From Echinostoma caproni (Eukaryota > Platyhelminthes > Trematoda > Plagiorchiida > Echinostomatidae): a stretch of 26,019 nt of DNA. The translations under genes were made by a program, and so were the position numbers. Below are positions 1 through 9,087 of the stretch, piece by piece; the stretch's first letter is position 1, and every line of letters starts with the position of its first letter. The notes beneath the pieces were generated by a model. The model did no database searches. It was not told where the DNA came from and saw only the letters and a list, made by a program, of their open reading frames with translations. The stretch is from the NCBI GenBank assembly GCA_900618425.1, contig UZAN01042691.1, positions 20,414 to 46,432 on the forward strand. Reading direction: 5' to 3'.

Positions 1-1509
1 CAGAGAAGTGGGTTAAGTAAAGGAATAAGAGTAGAAATGAGAAACCAGTCGGGACATTTTCATCGACGAAAACGCGTTGCAGCATGAAGGATCCCTACAG
101 GCTGACAAAACAATGGAATGCCGTACACATAAACAATCCAAAGCGTTCTCAGTCGCGATATTGTTCGAATGAGATCTGGCACGGTAAACGCGGTTGGGTA
201 AGATTTTCATCTGTGAAAGCGAAAATTGGCATCACAAACGAAAATACAGATTGTACACATAGATACGAGAGATCACCTCGCTTTGTGCTGTGCAAAAAAG
301 TGTGATTTGTCAACAGACCAGCGCGTTTATTCCCACCAATAACCTCTCAAAGCTATACTGGATATGTCGGAGTAATGCGAACAATGTTCTAATCAACACA
401 CCGTCCTGACTGGAATCATCGTGTGGAGAAAGAAAACTGAGGTCATGTTGTGCAAGCATGTTCCTGGTCGCGAATGTGTGCTGTGCTTTACTGAGGATCC
501 GGAATCGGGAGTCTGAATTAGACGGGAACAATCTCCTGGGATTGTGGTAACCGGTTTCACATGGGGCACTTTATTACTCCGCAGAAAATATTTTATCCTT
601 GCCACACAGAATGAGCTTAATAGCAATTAAAAGGTGTACGTTGATATTGACCTGAGGAACTCGGATTTTCTAACATGATTCAAAATTAGGGGTGATTGGT
701 AAACGTAAAGTTGATTGCGATAAATAGAAGAGTTTAATTGATCCTAGATAACATTTTACCTTTCCTAGGCAGCAGACGCCTTCAACAGGGCAATTTTCAC
801 TTCAGATAATATTTTCAGATTACATATAATGGTGTGTACATAGTTTCACAACGAACGAAATATCGTGGATTTCAGGGTGTCAATAAGCATGAACATGTTG
901 CCCCTGGTTAGATGATTTAATCAGGAGAAGCAGTCCTTTGGAATTATTTGTTGACGGAATTCAGAATATTCAATTACCCAAGCAAATCGTCATAAAATTT
1001 CCATGAATGATTCAGGGCAGAAAAAAAGGACAGCATCCAAACAGACACGCTGACGATGACAGCTCAATGATAATTTAAAGCAATTAGATAAACTCTCAGT
1101 TTGTTTACGAATCAACAGATTAGAATAAATTGTTTCTGTTCAATGTGGTTTTCCTCTCGAGAATCATGTCCGTAACGTGTTTGCGTTGTGTTCCGGTATA
1201 AAGAGTAATTCACGAAATTGGTCGTTCTGTGAGCTCGGATCTGTTTTGATGATCATAAATTTTCACTAATAATCAGGTAAACTCAAATTTCATATCAGAA
1301 TTCAATTCAGGTGACCAAAGATGAAATATGGGATTTCACTGGGGAATAATACTAGTGAATGAACCAGATTTATTCATTTCTGGTATGCTTGCATTATTTT
1401 AATTTTCCCATCCCGATCAACATCATGCAATCATTCAATTCGACTTAGAATATCTCTTCCTTATGGTACTCGATTTCGGACTTTAGATAGATACTTATTT
1501 AGAAACTAG
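1..1509. other. Non-coding region, no gene recognised
   Basis: Only short open frames occur here (the longest is about 77 codons) and none shows a domain, signal peptide or repeat I recognise. I saw no transposon protein motif in any frame. Base composition is ordinary and AT-leaning. It could be intergenic or intronic. Confidence 0.6.
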
Positions 1510-1563
1510 CCCCCCCCCCCCCGTACTGTGCCGCCACTACCATCACCTTCATCACCATCACCA
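1510..1563. repeat. C13 homopolymer followed by CATCAC-rich simple repeat
   Basis: A run of 13 C (1510-1522) is followed 17 bases later by an imperfect CATCAC/CATCACC tract to about 1563. The homopolymer length is likely to be unreliable in assembly. Confidence 0.85.
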
Positions 1564-2462
1564 CGCAAATTAAGAATGAAAAAGTAAATAGTTCAATCCA
1601 CTCGATTTGGTTGCTTCGACGATCGTTTGCATTGTACCGCGCTACGAGACATGTCCACCCTCTCACGCACTCATTCTATCGACAAAAGTGACCGACCCAT
1701 CTGTGTTTTCACTTCAGATCATCAAACTGTTTTGTGTTGCTGTTTTTTTTTAAATCTTCGACACGTACGTAACATGACAGACCCGGGTTATCTAATCTGC
1801 ATAAGCTTTATGTTCCATCTTATGTCTATCTATCTTTCTCCCTTTTTTTCTTATGCGTGTATTTTGATTTTTCTGACACGATTTTACCAAGTTTCCAACC
1901 GTGTTGAATGATGACAAGTGAAGGCGCCAGATCTGATGCACTTCAAAACGCAAAAATTCACAATCTGCCTTTCTCCAACACCACCGCCGTCCCCGGTATC
2001 CGCATCCTCGTCGATTTGATGGACCGAAGCACCTGTAAATTTCAATTTCATCGACAGAACACGTACTCGGACACTTGTTTCCCACACGTTTATGTCTAGA
2101 CGTTACAAAAATCGACCCGGAGAGAATAGATAGATCTATTTGGTTTGAAATCAGGTCATTCGATCCCGAGCGTTGGGGGAACCGTAGCGATAATGACGAG
2201 TTTCTCGTGCAAATGAGAAAACCGTATTTCGGTGGGATTGGTTTTCTGATCCAGTCTGACCAATCTGATAGGAATAACTGACTGAGAGTGGGTAGCCTGT
2301 TTTAAACTCATTGTAAGCTGACACCAGTCTGGGGTAGGGCTGAATAGAGTGAACTATCTGTAACAAGGGTATTCAAGTTGGTTGTGCTTTTCATCAGTGG
2401 AGTGCAAGCTATCGTTTGCATTATAGGGATAGAACTTGCAAACGGGTATTCAAGAAGTCAAT
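1564..2462. other. Non-coding region, no gene recognised
   Basis: Open frames of 94 codons (plus, 1627-1911) and 97 codons (minus, 1792-2085) overlap each other on opposite strands and resemble no family I know. A 71-codon minus frame at 2151-2366 sits beside a short motif (2463-2483) shared with sequence just downstream of a PLE fragment, so part of 2150-2490 may be an old repeat. Confidence 0.5.
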
Positions 2463-2483
2463 TTGGCAAACAAGCTCGTTTTC
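2463..2483 (-). repeat. 21-bp motif shared in inverse orientation with 8307-8327
   Basis: These 21 bases are the exact reverse complement of 8307-8327, which lies a few bases past a polyadenylation signal at the 3' end of the PLE fragment A'. Similarity fades quickly on both sides. An exact 21-mer is unlikely by chance within 26 kb, so both sites probably descend from the same dispersed repeat. Confidence 0.6.
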
Positions 2484-2663
2484 GGTGCGTCATTTACTAA
2501 CCAAATACAGCACTCTTTCATCGGTCACGAAATCATATAATTCTGGGAAAGAGAAAATAACTTAAGTAATATTTGTGTTGGCATGCGTGTGTATGGTTAC
2601 TATCGAGAATACAGTAAGGGGTGTGTGAAAGTTCGAATCATTCTGTAAATGTTATTTGTACTG

Positions 2664-2704
2664 TCAAATGAATCAAATACATAACTGATTTGACATTCAT
2701 TTGA
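2664..2704. repeat. Short inverted repeat (hairpin)
   Basis: The left arm 2664-2678 and right arm 2688-2704 are reverse complements apart from a 2-nt bulge, around a 9-nt loop. The arms are AT-rich. It may be a foldback remnant or chance. Confidence 0.55.
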
Positions 2705-4123
2705 TAAGCGGCTTTATGTCACTCTAGTGTTTATGACTGGCCATTGTAAATCCAGAGCTCTGACAGACTTATTTTGGTGCGATGGAAATGTTTGTGATAA
2801 CCAACAGAGAGCACTGAACAGCTGTTTCGCCCTGTTTGGGACTCGTCAGCAGTGCGTATTATTTGTGTCCTGGAACCGCGATTCTTGGGGCTGGGACTTC
2901 AAACCCTCACCCTTGGGCCACACGGTCGATGGTTACCAGCTTGTGCGAATGACTTAAGTAACATTAACAGTGCCTGGTGCCCGTGAAAAACCGAATGAAC
3001 TAATCTCAGACAGACTGTTTTTGAACGCTTCGGCTGTTGACAGTAAGTGATGCTTGACCTGCTTCGATCTCACTCCGGTGATCGTGCAGATGGACCTGAG
3101 CGCTTCACTCATTCAGACAAGATGTTCGGTTTCGACCAAATAAGCCGTGATCGCCGTCCCCTGATTCTCGTCAATCCGCGACTAAGCCAGCTAGGAAGGT
3201 GTTCTCGAATACGGATATTTCGAATATTTCATTGACAAATTTTTGGGTTAATAATTCGCCATTCGGCTGTCTGTTTGCCTTTTCTGTGGTGGTCCCGGTG
3301 GGCATGCATGTAAAACACAATCAGAATTCGTCCAAAATAGCTTTGTTATACTCAATATGTAACGGCACTTTTCTCACCAGGAACACATTGTATGGTTCAG
3401 ATTTTTGTTACCTGGATAATTGGATTACAGGTGTTCAAGACGGCAACTCCAATTCGGGTCCTTTCAACATTTTTGAATCACTGGAATACGCAGTCTGTAA
3501 GCCGAATGATTTCTGTCCAAAAATGACTACAACTGATCCGGAATAACAAACAATCACATTGGACACAGTTATTTTGTACCATGATTTCTGATAGGCGAAG
3601 GGAATGACGTAAATATGCTACGCGCTGAATTTGCCTGTGCGAACCCCCCACGTTCTCCTGTGCAAATGACCCGCGCAAGTGCTCCGGTCACTGATGATTG
3701 TCCCGCGCACTGGATTCACCGTTCAATCAAAATTCAATTTGTAGTTCTGTCTGAGTAACGTTTCGTTGACAAGCCACATCTTGATTTCAATCAGACTCTG
3801 TGAATTCCACGATTTCCCGTTGGAAAATTTCATTATTGAGAATCAGTATTTTTCTTTTTGATACTGGTTCCATTTCTATCACATTGCTAAGATCCATATT
3901 TCACCCAATTATCGAATAAAAATACAGTTTACGAACGAACTGGCACAGATAATTCTGTCAGGGCCATGGATCTGTTGTCTTCTCCCCGGGGGGATTGCAT
4001 CCAGAGTGGCCAGGCTTTTGAACAGCCACTGAGCCGGTCAGGGGACAGATTATGACAAAAGCAAGGCTTGTCAATGGAAATGTGGATTATTTTCAATTAT
4101 CAACTTCCTTGATTTGTCATGGA

Positions 4124-4147
4124 TTATACGTACTTATACGTACTTAT
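4124..4147. repeat. 10-bp tandem repeat, about 2.4 copies
   Basis: The unit TTATACGTAC occurs at 4124-4133 and 4134-4143, followed by a partial third copy. Confidence 0.8.
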
Positions 4148-4225
4148 TTAATTACAAACGATTGGAATTCTGTCTCCGATTGATCACTCCATGCGACTGC
4201 CCTGAGATTCCAAGTCACAGTATGT

Positions 4226-4256
4226 GCATTTATCGAGCATTTATCGTGCATTTATA
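4226..4256. repeat. 11-bp tandem repeat, about 2.8 copies
   Basis: The unit GCATTTATCGA/T occurs at 4226-4236 and 4237-4247, with a partial third copy to about 4256. Confidence 0.8.
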
Positions 4257-4770
4257 TGCGAGCAGATAAATTTATACTACCCATTAACTAAATTATGAAT
4301 GTATTTATGAAAAATTGACATTGTTTATGCTAAATTGCACAACAGTAATTACTACATCTATTGCAGTTTGTCCGTTTATCACCGGGAATATAGTGAGCAG
4401 ATCAGAATTGGATTGAATCAAACTGCATTGTACCATCACTGATTATCCAGTCGTTTATTGAGCAAATCATATTTTCCAGTGATCCAGGGGAACAGGGGAA
4501 AACATCTTCCTCGGAAATGGAAACACCTGTTGTACCATATATGCGATCGACTAATTCCCATGGGACCGTTTTGTCCCCAAATTAACTTGTTGCAATGTGT
4601 GTGAGCGTGTATTTCTCCAGTTGTCCTAGGGTTGAACCATGGCTTCTGACATTGTCCGATTGAATGTATTTTACAAAAACGGATTCAATTTTTCTGTTTA
4701 GCCTTAGGAATTCACTGGCCTTCATCTGTGAAACATATGGCTTACGCAAAGGTATTCTGAGAGCTACAGC

Positions 4771-4798
4771 TGTATTGTATTGTATTGTATTGTATTGT
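4771..4798. repeat. (TGTAT)n, 3' tail of LINE L1
   Basis: Five TGTAT units and one variant. On the element's own strand this is an (ACAAT)n-type tail, placed directly after its 3' UTR. CR1-like LINEs typically end in short microsatellite-like repeats rather than poly(A). Confidence 0.85.
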
Positions 4799-4949
4799 GT
4801 TAAACTTTTGCAGGCGCCGGAGCTCACATTTTAGTTAAAATATCATACAAGCTAACAGTCACAAAATACATATTCAAAGGGGAGAAACGTTTTACAGACA
4901 TAGGGACATTTCACACTCCGAGGTTAAGACAATTTTCACCCATTGCCCT

Positions 4950-6603
4950 CTATTTGTTTGTGAGTAAACGAGCAAGGTACGGTATAGATGAATTTCGATC
5001 AGCGTTAACTTGAGGTAAAATTTGGCGGAATTGGGAGCTTGTGGAATGATGGGAACGTCAACGTGTCAGTTCTGCGTGCAATGGGTGAGATCCTCTCTGT
5101 AAATTTCAAACAGGAAGTTATGTGATACTCTGAAAGCTCTACAGTTAACTCATTAACACGAGTAGAAGATACGCGGGTAATAATGGTTAGACCGCGGCGT
5201 AAGGCTATGAAGTCCTGTTTGAGCAAGCCAGGAAAAGTAACTGGGGAACAGTAGAGTAAGATGGGGAAAACACACTGATAAAAGAAGGTAGAAATAACTG
5301 AGCGGGGTGGGCGAAACCGCTTCAACTTTCGAATTTGAAATGATAGACACCGCAGTTTACCAACGAATTTGTGGATGTTGGTTCACCAACGAAGATTGCA
5401 ATCTATAGTTCTACCAAGATATTTGACAGAGTTCACCCTAGATAAAGGATTGTTAATAATCACTATGGGGTCTGTCGAATATGGAGAGCTAATAAAACTA
5501 TATAAACACCAAACACTTTTACTAGGGTTTAAAGTCAACCCCGATGAGGAGGAGAATGACGGAATTTGTTCAAGATTTGTGGTGAAGGAGTTTAGATCGG
5601 AGTAAGTAATGGGTTGGCATAGCACGGTGTCGTCTGCGTAATTAAAAATAAGTGCAGCAGAAACGCAGGGAATATCACAAATATAAGTGGAAAATAAGTA
5701 TGGGGATACAACAGCTCATTGAACAACTCCGGAGGTGTTAACTGAGGGTTTAGATGAAGCCATTCACAATCTAGTGGTTTGTACTCTATCAGTAAAATAG
5801 TTGAATATCCAAGCTAACAGCTGGTCGGGCATTCAAAAGATTCCAGTTTTTGTGGCAACTTAGATCGAAGAATTGAATCAAATGCTGAAGAGTAGTCTAG
5901 AGAAACACATCGAATAGACTTAACAGAGCTGTTTAGAGACTTGGTGATAAAATGAATGAGGGTGGAAAATGCATTTAAGGTGGATGTTTCAGGCTTGTAA
6001 GCAAACTGTAACGGATCACTGGGAATGTTTATAGACTGTGGAAGGCGTTCGAGGATAGACCTTTTTCAGTCAACTTAAGAGCTGAAGATGTTATTGCTAT
6101 GGGTCGAAAACGTTTGGAGAGAATAGAAGATTTGGAAACTGATTGTGACCGGCCTCCAGCAACGGGGGGATAGTAGAAGTGTTGTGAGATTCATTTACAA
6201 TGGTGGTGATTTTTCCAGCTGGAGAATCAGCACCGAATTTGAAGAAGGCCGATGGTAATTCATCCAAGCCTTCAGCAGAAGACGGATTGCAACTAGTTAA
6301 AAGTTTTAACACATCACAATATGAGAATGGTTCCACATTACAAACATCATGTGTCGAGTAAGCCGGAAGAATGCCCGATGGCTTGTGTTGGAATGCGGCA
6401 TTGGGATCATCCACATTCACGTACAACTTCGGCCGTACTTTCTTCCTTACATAGAGAAGCTTGATGCCTTGCCACAGTTGTTTGCTGTTTCCAATCCTCA
6501 GAATTCGGTCGTTCAATCTATTTACTTCAGCTTTGATAAGCCTGGACAAATACATGACAGCTGAAGCATTGTAATGATGAAAATCGAAAACCTGCGTTGT
6601 CAA
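4950..6603 (-). pseudogene. Decayed LINE reverse transcriptase (L1)
   Basis: This is the remains of a multidomain LINE RT that copied element RNA at a nicked target. The first open block (6603-6097, 168 codons) holds the pre-RT linker and RT start, with the NPSSAEGLDELP pattern around its two-thirds point. In shifted frames follow LDYSSAFD (motif A; catalytic Asp retained) and a degraded form of the usual SGVPQG box, with a stop inside it. Then comes NYADDTVL (both catalytic Asp retained). The next two open blocks (5625-5383 and 5325-5005) hold the KYLG motif and the LYCSPVTFPGLL C-terminal motif. The frame ends with IPYLARLLTNK before a TAG. Multiple stops and at least three frameshifts rule out activity. 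Subfamily assignment within the CR1/Jockey group is inference. Confidence 0.83.
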
Positions 6604-6650
6604 TTCAAGAAATTTTGCGATATCCAGATTGATGTGTGCAGGAGACCAAC

Positions 6651-7310
6651 AACAAGGTGATCAGTATTTACTTCCTTCCGACTCATTAAGCGGGATGGAT
6701 ATTTACTTATTTTGGTAGATAAAACGAAACTCATTGATAAACTTGGTCAGTATATAATAGTTCATCGTCTGCCGAATTGCTTGTTGGCAATCAAATTCAG
6801 TCATCCTCGTGCCTCGATCTGTTCGGTTTTCTACCTCTTAGTTCTTCTCTTGATGAGGCAATTAATTGGACTCATGTTCACACCAAATCACTTGAGCAAG
6901 CAAGGAACTGGGTCTCGAAGTGATGTCTCTCTAATTAGTGGCCTCTCTGTTCTCAACTACATGCTGAAATCCGCACACCTCAAGGTCAACTTTCGAAGGT
7001 CAACATCCATGTTTCATGTAATACAGTTTTATTTCTTTCGTATATTGCGAGAGTAGTTTGTAGCCAAATAATTTATCTATTTGGCAGTTTTGTAGACAAA
7101 GGTGTTGATTGTTGTTTTTGTATCTCGGGTGGTATAATTTGATGTTCATTTTTTCCGCCAAGCTCGGCGAATAACTGAACATCAATCTGTCTACTTATTT
7201 AGGCTAGATAATTGTCATTAATTGGCTTATTTACAGTGCACTGAATGAAAAGAGATAAGCTATTTAGAATACATGTGTATTCGACCTAGCAAATACTAAG
7301 AAAACAGGAA
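6651..7310. other. Spacer between LINE L1 and the PLE pair
   Basis: A 114-codon plus-strand frame (6712-7056) includes a hydrophobic stretch near residues 37-55 but resembles nothing I know. Part of 6650-6720 might be the degraded 5' extension of L1. The sequence just before 7311 is AT-rich and shows no motif. Confidence 0.5.
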
Positions 7311-7421
7311 TCAAGAGTTTGTTTCATAATTGGTCCCCAATTATCACTTGCTCCGATATTTCATGATAGATCACTTGTCGGCAATCCGACCATGGAAACT
7401 TGGGTGCTTGCACAAATTGTT
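7311..7421 (-). repeat. Inverted repeat arm 1 (PLE 3' end), pairs with 8099-8209
   Basis: The 111 bases 7311-7421, reverse-complemented, align without gaps to 8099-8209 with about 9 mismatches by hand count (roughly 92% identity). Identity stops sharply on the 3' side, just after the shared ACTCTTGA. Confidence 0.9.
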
Positions 7422-7626
7422 CCTGTTCGGTCCCGTTTACAATGTGATTAGTATCCACAAGGTGTGACACGACCGCACTTGTGATTGACTTAATTGCTCC
7501 ACTTCGCAACCACGCACGGTGATGCTCAAGGATGCGCTCGGACAGACGCCTGGTCGTGCGGCCAACATGCATTGCTCCACAGCAACAAGTGAAAGATTAA
7601 ACACAGAAGGAGGCAGCAGAATCGGG
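7324..7626 (-). pseudogene. PLE-A GIY-YIG endonuclease domain
   Basis: The domain would nick target DNA for PLE insertion. Visible are the Cys-rich lead-in (SFTCCCGAM), HVGRTTRRLSERILEHH with the conserved Arg residues and EH pair, SITSAVVSHLVDTNHIV, and a C-terminal tail ending EISEQVIIGDQL. This matches the PLE version of the fold, in which the family-typical YIG appears here as HVG. The open block from 7572 to the stop at 7326-7324 is 82 codons. One TAA lies inside the Cys-rich lead-in. The terminal stop is TGA where the sister fragment A' has CGA, so it is probably a CpG-decay mutation and not the original end. Confidence 0.85.
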
Positions 7627-7629
7627 CAC

Positions 7630-8090
7630 TCTATCCTTCAACCGTAGATACACTACCGGGCTAGATGTAAATCGGGTTTGAAGCTTAGCCGCGTAGAACG
7701 TTTTGTTGATGGCATTTGATAATCTTCTGTGTACAATCTCTGCCAACGTGTCGTCTTTGAACGGCAAAGAAACCTACACAGACTTCTTCTCAGCAATACT
7801 CTCTTAGGAAACGCCTCTTGCCGTTGCATTACAGATTCCACCAAGCGCTCCGGGTATCCATTCTGGATAAAGATATTCCGCACATTTTGGAGTTCTTCAA
7901 CCCACATGTCCTTCGTGCAAATTTCCCTAGCTCTGTTTACCAAACAAAGCATGAAATTCTTCTCCATATTGAGTGGTACAAAGCTACGGAAATGCATATA
8001 CTGCCCGTTCCAAGTCGACTTCCTGTGTACTGACCGCCTGATGGATCCGTCATCACAGCGACTTTCAAATGCTGATGAGCAGCGTTTGTG
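7630..8090 (-). pseudogene. PLE-A reverse transcriptase C-terminal part and linker
   Basis: The open block 7997-7653 (114 codons) starts at MHFRSFVPLNMEKNF and continues through LVNRAREIC, EELQNVRN and IQNGYPERLV. These are the conserved features downstream of the RT palm in Penelope-like RTs. Upstream in the same frame is DDGSIRRSVHRKSTWNGQY, although the track's frame begins only at the first Met. After about 7790 the real frame moves: LPFKDDTLAEIVHRRL, then NAINKTFYAAKLQ, then VVYLRLKDRVPDSA, leading into the endonuclease. The palm-domain catalytic aspartates are absent because the copy is truncated. Confidence 0.83.
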
Positions 8091-8098
8091 TGCTCATT

Positions 8099-8209
8099 AA
8101 CAATTTGTGCAAGCACTCAAGCTCCCATGGCCGAATTGCCGACAGGTGAACTATCATGAAATATCGGAGCAAGTTATAATTGGGGACCAATTACGAAACA
8201 AACTCTTGA
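8099..8209 (+). repeat. Inverted repeat arm 2, pairs with 7311-7421
   Basis: This is the partner of the arm at 7311-7421. The two arms are separated by 677 bp of PLE-A. The left edge coincides with the PLE-A/A' junction. Confidence 0.9.
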
Positions 8210-8296
8210 ATACTTTAATTACATTCCCCCTCTTTTTTCCTTGTAATTCCTTATCTGATACTATGGTCACATTTATTGTGTTGTAATAGCATGATC

Positions 8297-8302
8297 AATA
8301 AA
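8297..8302 (+). promoter_or_regulatory. Putative polyadenylation signal AATAAA of PLE-A'
   Basis: A canonical AATAAA lies 10 nt after the TAA that ends the endonuclease reading frame, on the same strand. Its position suits the PLE transcript 3' end. The hexamer is common in AT-rich DNA, so function is inference. Confidence 0.4.
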
Positions 8303-8999
8303 CAGTGAAAACGAGCTTGTTTGCCAATTTGCGTTCTCATTATGAGCTCCGTGGGACTGTTCAAACATTCTAAACAGGAGTGAATTTACCTGCCCGGTTC
8401 CTATAGAACATTTTCCAAATCTGGGCTGGAACTTTAGAACTACTGCAAATTTTATCGGTGCAGTGAAGCTCGAGCCAATTCAAACGATGATAGAACAGAA
8501 CTAACAGCACAGAAGTGGGAGATAAAGTCGGGAATAAATGCATTTCACCAATTGGCATTATTACACACGCATGAAATTGGAAACTGAAATGCATTTCGAA
8601 ATGGGAGTCTTGTTGCACGAGTTTTATCAACAAATTTATATCTTTTAGGACAGAATATTTCAAAAGGGTACCAAACTATGTGCGTAGTCAAAATACATTT
8701 AATAAAAAAATATACGCTCGACATAAGCCCAATTCAACAAACACATCGTTTTTCTCTATAAGTCATCAGGTTTGTCTGTAGTATAAGCGTACAATAAACT
8801 CCTTAGAGTGGTCGTCTCCACTTCCAGTTAGCTGTTTCAAAAGCGCTCGCTGTTCGGTGAACAAAAGCGAGCATCAAAATCATGCATACAAATTTATTTT
8901 GTAGAATGGTGAATTTTAAATATTGGATTCAGAACAAGATACAAACAAATGATCACTATCGGAAACATCCTTCCCCTCTGATCCATTTGAATAAAACAG
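8303..8999. other. Non-coding region downstream of the PLE pair
   Basis: It starts with the 21-bp motif (8307-8327) shared in inverse orientation with 2463-2483. A 97-codon minus frame at 8370-8663 is unrecognised. No transposon motif was seen in the remainder. Confidence 0.5.
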
Positions 9000-9087
9000 G
9001 TAACACAATATGAGCAGAATTGATATTGGCCATTGAGAGCACGCGAAATTGATGGCCAATATATCAATTCTGCTCATATGTTGTTAC
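9000..9087. repeat. 88-nt near-perfect hairpin (foldback or pre-miRNA-like)
   Basis: Left arm 9000-9033 and right arm 9052-9087 are reverse complements. From the base they form a 6-bp stem (GTAACA with TGTTAC), a 2x2 internal loop, 19 uninterrupted pairs (9008-9026 with 9061-9079), a 2-nt bulge (9059-9060) and 7 more pairs closing an 18-nt loop. Total length and pairing fit a precursor microRNA or a tiny foldback/MITE-like element. I do not recognise either arm as a known microRNA, and no clear target-site duplication flanks it. Confidence 0.8.

Larger units (their letters stand above)
2705..4770. other. Non-coding region with one unrecognised 115-codon frame
   Basis: The longest frame is on the plus strand at 3199-3546 (115 codons, including a short hydrophobic stretch around residues 22-36). 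It resembles no family I recognise, has no obvious splice context, and may be chance. An 81-codon minus frame at 4582-4827 runs into the LINE tail and is a shadow. Two small tandem repeats are listed separately. Confidence 0.5.
4771..6650 (-). mobile_element. L1: 5'-truncated CR1-like LINE remnant
   Basis: This non-LTR retrotransposon remnant is read on the minus strand from about 6650 down to a pentanucleotide tail at 4798-4771. Order along the element: RT N-terminal region (6603-6097), RT motif A (5897-5877), the YADD box (5640-5629), the KYLG region (about 5424-5413), the LINE C-terminal domain (5325-5005), the end of the reading frame at a TAG (4952-4950), and a 3' UTR of about 150 bp. 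It is about 1.9 kb with no endonuclease or ORF1 remnant, as expected from 5' truncation during target-primed reverse transcription. It shares a C-terminal pattern with L2 at 11850-12726. The 5' limit is uncertain because similarity fades past 6640. I saw no target-site duplication by eye. Confidence 0.85.
7311..8098 (-). mobile_element. PLE-A: Penelope-like element, RT C-terminus plus GIY-YIG endonuclease
   Basis: This is read on the minus strand from about 8098 to 7311. In order it holds the VHRKSTWNGQY segment (about 8043-8010), SFVPL, the RT thumb-like segment with NGYP (7862-7851), LPFKDD (near 7770-7750), the linker ending RLKDRVPD, a Cys-rich patch, and a GIY-YIG-type endonuclease starting HVGRTTRRL (7569-7558 for HVGR). 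This order is characteristic of endonuclease-bearing PLEs. Reading it through needs one frameshift near 7790 and passes TAG and TAA stops, so it is dead. The RT catalytic core lies upstream and is missing (5' truncation). The 5' end abuts the inverted fragment A'. Confidence 0.88.
8099..8302 (+). mobile_element. PLE-A': inverted 3'-terminal PLE fragment
   Basis: This plus-strand fragment starts exactly where PLE-A (minus strand) stops. It begins inside the endonuclease C-terminus and stays open for 61 codons from 8101 to a TAA at 8284-8286. The first part (QFVQALKLPWPNCRQV, then EISEQVIIGDQL) matches PLE-A closely. It then continues about 28 codons further than PLE-A, because CGA replaces the TGA that ends PLE-A. 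An AATAAA follows the stop by 10 nt. A 3'-end fragment attached upside-down to the 5' side of another copy resembles the inverted terminal repeats reported for Penelope elements. Confidence 0.8.

Noticed and set aside
300..320. GTGATTTGT, similar to part of flatworm spliced-leader RNA
   Set aside because: Only a few bases match and neither the leader context nor a following splice donor is present.
2630..2645. GTTCGAATC resembling a tRNA/SINE B box
   Set aside because: No A box at suitable distance upstream and no cloverleaf could be drawn.
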